This document shows positions 60,056-64,000 of a stretch of 64,000 nt of DNA, piece by piece. A model generated the notes under the pieces. It was not told the DNA's origin. It did not search any database and saw nothing but the letters and a program-made list of their open reading frames with translations. The translations under genes were made by a program, and so were the position numbers. Every line of letters starts with the position of its first letter. The stretch's first letter is position 1. Source of the stretch: Karalla daura (lineage: Eukaryota; Chordata; Actinopteri; Chaetodontiformes; Leiognathidae); assembly GCA_029224185.1 (NCBI GenBank), contig CM055211.1, positions 2,651,646 to 2,715,645 of the forward strand, read 5' to 3'.

Positions 60056-62505
60056 TGGTCCTGTGTCATTGTCTTGTTGCAGGGGGGGCAACATGCTGGC
60101 TCGGCTCTTGATTGACAGGTTCAATCCTCCAATGTGCTTTGGCACAAAAGGTGACAAGCAGAAAGGAAATTGGCTTTTGTCGCTGCCTCTGAGCTACTTA
60201 ACCTGTGCCTGATTTCTCATTTATTAAAACTGAAACTGACCTGAAATACTCTCAGTGTGTGTCTGTGTGTGTGTGTGTTTAAAGGTAAATATAACAGAAT
60301 AAAGTAAATGGCTCAATGCTTTGGTTGCACTTCCATTTTTTTTTTTTATTTTATAAACACAATGTAGATTTTCTGAGAGGTTGCGGATCATGTTGTCATG
60401 ACTCCACACTCCAGCTGCCATGTTTACCCATGTTTTACACACCGAACACACCTGAATAATTCATCAGTTATTTATATATGACCTGCTCGAATAACTCAGC
60501 TGCTGTTACAACGGCTGCTACGTTCAGACACAGACTGTCTGGGTTTTTGGTTTTTTTTTTTTGCAATGATTCATAGATCTTTTGTGCAACGGCATTGATA
60601 ATTTGCTCTTTCGAATGCATATTGTTGCTTCCTCTGACCCTGAGCTGGCATGTTTCCAACCACATATATATATTTTGTGTGCTCGCCTCAACTTATGTCG
60701 TCAGACAATTCAAAACAAGTTGCATAAGTATCTCGCAAAGCTGTGTTTTTCCGGATTGACATTTGTTCATATGTAAAAATGAATTTTAATATAATCTAAG
60801 GGAGTGAAGCTTGGAGTGTTGGTGTGTTAAATAACCAATGAAACGGAAAATTCACAGGATTTCAAACAGAAATTCTCACTGCTTTATATCCATAAAAATA
60901 GAGGATAAAATGAGCAAAATGAGAGTTACCCGAGTTTCCTGAATGTCTTTCCACCTATTTATCTATAAATCAGCGGGGTGACATCTCCAGTAATCTCAGT
61001 TACACACACCCTTATTTTGTGATTTGCAATCACTTGGTTTTTACTCGTTTTAACTTCATATCATTAATTAGATTCACATTAAAGTGCATTCCTGTGTTTG
61101 TAATACATAAAAAGCAATGTTGCGTAATTCGCTTGAAGTGTCTTGTCGAGCAAAAATGAACTAATTTGTTGAAAAGAGTAAAAAATAAGACAAACTGGTG
61201 GCAAGACATATTATGGTGGAGAAATGAAATTTGGTGAAAAGAGGAGCTTGCAAAATTGAATCCAGCCAGACGGCCAGAGGTGCAGGCCTGCAGCTCTCTC
61301 TCTCTCTCTGCCGGGCCTGGACAGACTCTAAGCCAGTAGTTTTGTGCCCCCTTCTGGTAAAAGAAAAACTGACCAGCTGCTGCTGCTGATGCACAGCAGT
61401 GAGACGAGCTCGTCCCGTCACACATATCGAGGTAATATCTGTTATCCAGCCGGGCAGAGCCCGCGCTGCCGAGCACGCAGATTAGATCTGCGCACTGATA
61501 TTCACATTCATTTGTTTTGGTGGCGTTTACTCCGGTTTGAAAGCTAAACACAACATTCAGACACTTTTTTTTGTTTTTTTTTACTCCATTATTACCTCTG
61601 TTGGAGCGATAAGTGTCCAATAAAGTTCATCTCTGTGCAGTCTACACAATATTGCATATTTACATTGCTGTTAGGTGGCTTGTTTACAATAGTCTGACAT
61701 TCTTCTGCACCGTCTCAGCTGCTCCTGTAATTTTATTGTGTCTGGGTACAGTGTGATATTCTGCTATAGCTGGACACAAATGATGATTTCTTCCTTTCTA
61801 CAACTCTTAAACTTGTCAATCAAGAATGATCCTTGTGTTAATGGTTCTCAGGGTCGCCACACCATCCTCGAAAACCCGGAAAAATCGTACTAATATCATT
61901 AAAAATGTCTTCTTCTCCACCCTGTGATGGTTTAGAAGGTATGCGTCGTATCCCTAAAATGAGATTTCTGGGGTTCGGAGAGGAATAAACACGTGAATGT
62001 ACAGAACCAAACAGAAGAAATGAACACGTCTAAAATCATGAGGTCCTATGCTTCTAGATGTCCTGGGAAAGGATTCCAAGAAGAATTTCTACATTCCCCT
62101 TTCCTGGAGCTCCAAAATGAATCCTACCTCCAGCGCCTTTATATTTATTTTTCCTCCTCCATTTCTTACCCTTTCCTTTCCCCCCCGTTTCTATCTGCTC
62201 TCCATCTCCACCATCTTATCTTCATTACCTCCCGTCACTGCTTCTCCCTCTCGTCGCCTCGCCCTCCGTATCGCCATGTTCTCCCTTTCCTCTTATTCAT
62301 CTTCACTTCTACTCCCCTCTCAACCCTCATTACCTCTCTCTCTCTCTCTCTCTCCCTCCCAGCCCCCCCCACGTTTGTCTTTTTCCATCATTAACAGGAA
62401 GCCATCAGTCACAATAAAAGTTTGGCCTGCGAGTCTCCTCCTCGCTGCCGCCAGTTAAAATCCATGTTAATAGTGACAATTCCCATGGACTCTCCCTCTC
62501 TCTTC

Positions 62506-62547
<42 letters not shown>

Positions 62548-62570
62548 TTGTACTGCCACCTCGGCCCGCG
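59292..62570. other. Noncoding stretch, no gene seen
   Basis: AT-leaning unique DNA at 59400-59900 with an octamer at 59654, (TG)n plus poly-G at 60023-60055, (TG)n at 60256-60278, T runs at 60338-60350 and 60549-60561, CT tract at 61292-61309, and a strongly pyrimidine-rich plus strand at 62100-62400 with (CT)n at 62336-62354 and a CT-CA junction at 62506-62547. Confidence 0.5.
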
Positions 62571-62970
62571 CTGCAAAGTCAGCATCTTTTTTATGTAAAT
62601 TAATGGGGAGTGTGACAAGATACGGGGGTCCAGACAGCGAGAGGAAATGAACAGAATGACAAAAGAATAAACCCCGGAGAGAGGAGAGGGCAGAGAGAGG
62701 AGTGAGACGCACCAGGAGGAGAGAGATGAGAGGTGCGGGATGAGTCGAGGGGGCGAAAAAACTGAGAGATAAGGCGAGGAAGAAAAGGGAGAAAGTGAGG
62801 GAGAGAGAAAGCAGCCGTGAAGAAAATGGATGGGGGGGGGGGTTGGTGTAGGAAGGGAGTGGGGGGGTAGATAAATGGGAGAATTACTGCGAGAGAGATG
62901 GAGGGCGAGGTATAGAGAGGCAACGTCAGCATCTGTCATGGAAATTAATGGGGAATGTGACACGTTATGG
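62571..62970 (+). repeat. Diverged direct duplication of about 50 bp, 345 bp apart
   Basis: 62571-62625 and 62920-62970 share 'gtcagcatct', then 'aaattaatgggg' (62597-62608 and 62942-62953), a G/A variant, 'tgtgaca' and 'gg' in the same order with a 2-bp indel. A purine-rich filler lies between. The pair looks like an old tandem duplication whose cores stayed similar while the spacer drifted. Confidence 0.65.
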
Positions 62971-63173
62971 AGCGGGGAGCGAAGGGAGGGAGACTGAGGT
63001 GTAGTCAGGGAGTTGCTCGAGGAGTACGCAGAGGTGACAAGAGGGAGGAAAAGCCTGATTTGGTTCTGATTATATTGCTCCACCTAATGTTTTTGTTGCT
63101 CTCCCGCCACATCCTGCAACACTAACACGTGCCGACGCGTCACTGTATCGTGCCTTAAGAGTGTCACACAACA
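62971..63173. other. Short unique stretch, nothing recognised
   Basis: Purine-rich to 63050, then mixed sequence; no gene. Confidence 0.4.
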
Positions 63174-63332
63174 GGTCTCCATCCATCACACACACACACA
63201 CACACTTATAGTCTCCAGTCGACCTAAACATGCATGTTGGATTGGATTGGATTGGGAGAGGGAATACTGTATACTGTACTGTATGCTCCACACAGAATGG
63301 GACTTGAACCATGAACCTTCTTGCTGGAAACC
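63174..63332 (-). mobile_element. L2-type LINE 3'-end fragment
   Basis: On the minus strand: 'gagtggtttccagcaagaag', 'gttcatggttcaagtcccat', 'tctgtgtgg', then 'aacatgcatgtttaggtcga', 'ctggagactataag', (TG)n and 'gatggatgg'. This matches the fish L2 3' region with an internal deletion. A (GGATT)n run (63239-63257) interrupts it. Confidence 0.85.
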
Positions 63333-63548
63333 ACTCATCCAGCCAGGACAATTTTTCCTACCAATCGTACTCTCCACCTTCCCTTTCGGCCTCCGTTTTC
63401 CAACCTTCACCTTTGACCTTGTTTCACACGTTCCATGTGATATATTCTGGAGCCGAATGCCATAAAAAAACGACCCTGAACCACTCACCGGCCCGAGATT
63501 TGGCGCCTCTGATGGCAAGTCGACAGCATGTGATTCTGCACTAATCTT
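63333..63548. other. Short unique stretch with DR1 motif
   Basis: Unique DNA; DR1 motif at 63407-63419. No gene seen. Confidence 0.4.
63407..63419 (-). promoter_or_regulatory. DR1 nuclear-receptor motif, HNF4-like
   Basis: Plus strand TCACCT-T-TGACCT; minus strand AGGTCA-A-AGGTGA, close to the HNF4 consensus (AGGTCAAAGGTCA) with one base different. Activity is not shown. Confidence 0.35.
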
Positions 63549-63597
63549 CTATCTATCTATCTATGTATGTATGTATGTATGTATGTATGTATGTATG

Positions 63598-63673
<76 letters not shown>
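63549..63673 (+). repeat. Nested tetranucleotide array (CTAT)4(GTAT)9(CTAT)18
   Basis: (CTAT)4 at about 63549-63564, nine GTAT units at 63565-63600, then about eighteen CTAT units at 63601-63672. It ends in 'ctctctttagatagatat', whose AGATAG is complementary to the array. Confidence 0.95.
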
Positions 63674-63674
<1 letters not shown>

Positions 63675-63689
63675 CTCTTTAGATAGATA

Positions 63690-63945
63690 TCCGGGCTCCC
63701 CGGGCCCGCGGGCTGGGGCGGGTCACACTGTTTTTGTTGTCGCCGCGTGCAGGCGGGTGGGTAAACAAATCCAGTTTTAATAAGGAGCCTTGTAGCTCAT
63801 AATCCTCGGGCCGGGGCCAGCAGGTGAGGGGCCGACATATGGGGCGACGGCCTCGGCGAGGGGGCGGAGGAGGGCGCGGGCGGCGCGCAGACACACACGC
63901 CGCAAAAAGAAAAGACGCGCACAAGCAGCTGTCGCTCGTTTCCTT
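63690..63945. promoter_or_regulatory. CpG-rich block at window end
   Basis: GC- and CpG-dense sequence ('cgggcccgcgggctggggcg', 'gcgcgggcggcgcgcag'), with a GTAAACAAA forkhead-type core near 63760 and 'ggagccttgtagctcataat'. It resembles a CpG island, possibly the flank of a gene outside the window. Confidence 0.4.
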
Positions 63946-64000
63946 TTTTTTCTAAATGTTCTTTTCCTCTTTTTCGAGGCGGGACCGATCGGACGAGGAA

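Noticed and set aside
62523..63083. 186-codon minus-strand frame, Ser/Pro/Leu-rich
   Set aside because: It is the translation of a polypurine tract read from the pyrimidine strand; low complexity, no homologous look.

Overview
This window looks like noncoding DNA from a ray-finned fish, probably a percomorph-type teleost. The grounds are a very high density of (CA/TG)n microsatellites (roughly one every 2 kb, one about 53 units long), many short diverged fragments of a fish L2-type LINE 3' end (the module with 'gtggagtttgcatgttctccc', 'cacagtccaaaaacatgca', 'cctgtgatggactggagacctg' and a (GGAT)n tail), mixed GC content, and no operon-like organisation. The taxon is inferred; no gene fixes it.

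I find no protein-coding gene, tRNA, rRNA, CRISPR array or complete transposon that I can support. All the longer open frames either run through CA, CT or GGA repeats, which read through as Thr-His, Cys-Val, Leu-Ser or Gly-rich runs, or are ordinary chance-length frames with no recognisable domain. The window reads as a gene desert or a very large intron. Much of the unique DNA has the look of teleost developmental regulatory deserts: AT-rich homeodomain-type blocks (TAATTA, TGATTTAT, ATTTGCAT) alternate with CpG-undepleted patches and simple repeats.

Layout. 1-9.5 kb: unique DNA with a GC-rich hairpin (2574-2606), strong G-quadruplex tracts (2807-3021), L2 scraps and a CpG-rich patch at 7.6-8.0 kb. 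9.5-15 kb: AT-rich DNA, then a TGACAG + TGATTTATG composite motif (12041) and a TATA-like box, homeodomain cluster and CpG-rich block (13687-14060). 15-26 kb: microsatellite-rich, with nuclear-receptor-type direct repeats at 17790 (DR4), 20852 (triple DR1) and 22124 (DR1). 26-33.4 kb: L2 fragments and a four-unit A-B-A-B tandem array (31.3-33.0 kb). 33.4-38.3 kb: the densest candidate conserved noncoding blocks (35.4-36.6 and 37.6-38.3 kb). 38.3-50 kb: unique DNA with a striking CpG-dense patch at 44.3-44.8 kb. 50-64 kb: long dinucleotide repeats, a LINE-tail scrap (57.2 kb), a diverged duplicated element (62.57/62.92 kb), a nested tetranucleotide array (63.55-63.67 kb) and a GC-rich end.

Since no genes are visible, any function is most likely cis-regulatory, acting on a neighbouring gene outside the window. 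The octamer TGATTTAT (a PBX-HOX-type site) occurs at least 18 times on the two strands by eye, several times the rough chance expectation. All regulatory calls are motif readings, not demonstrated function.
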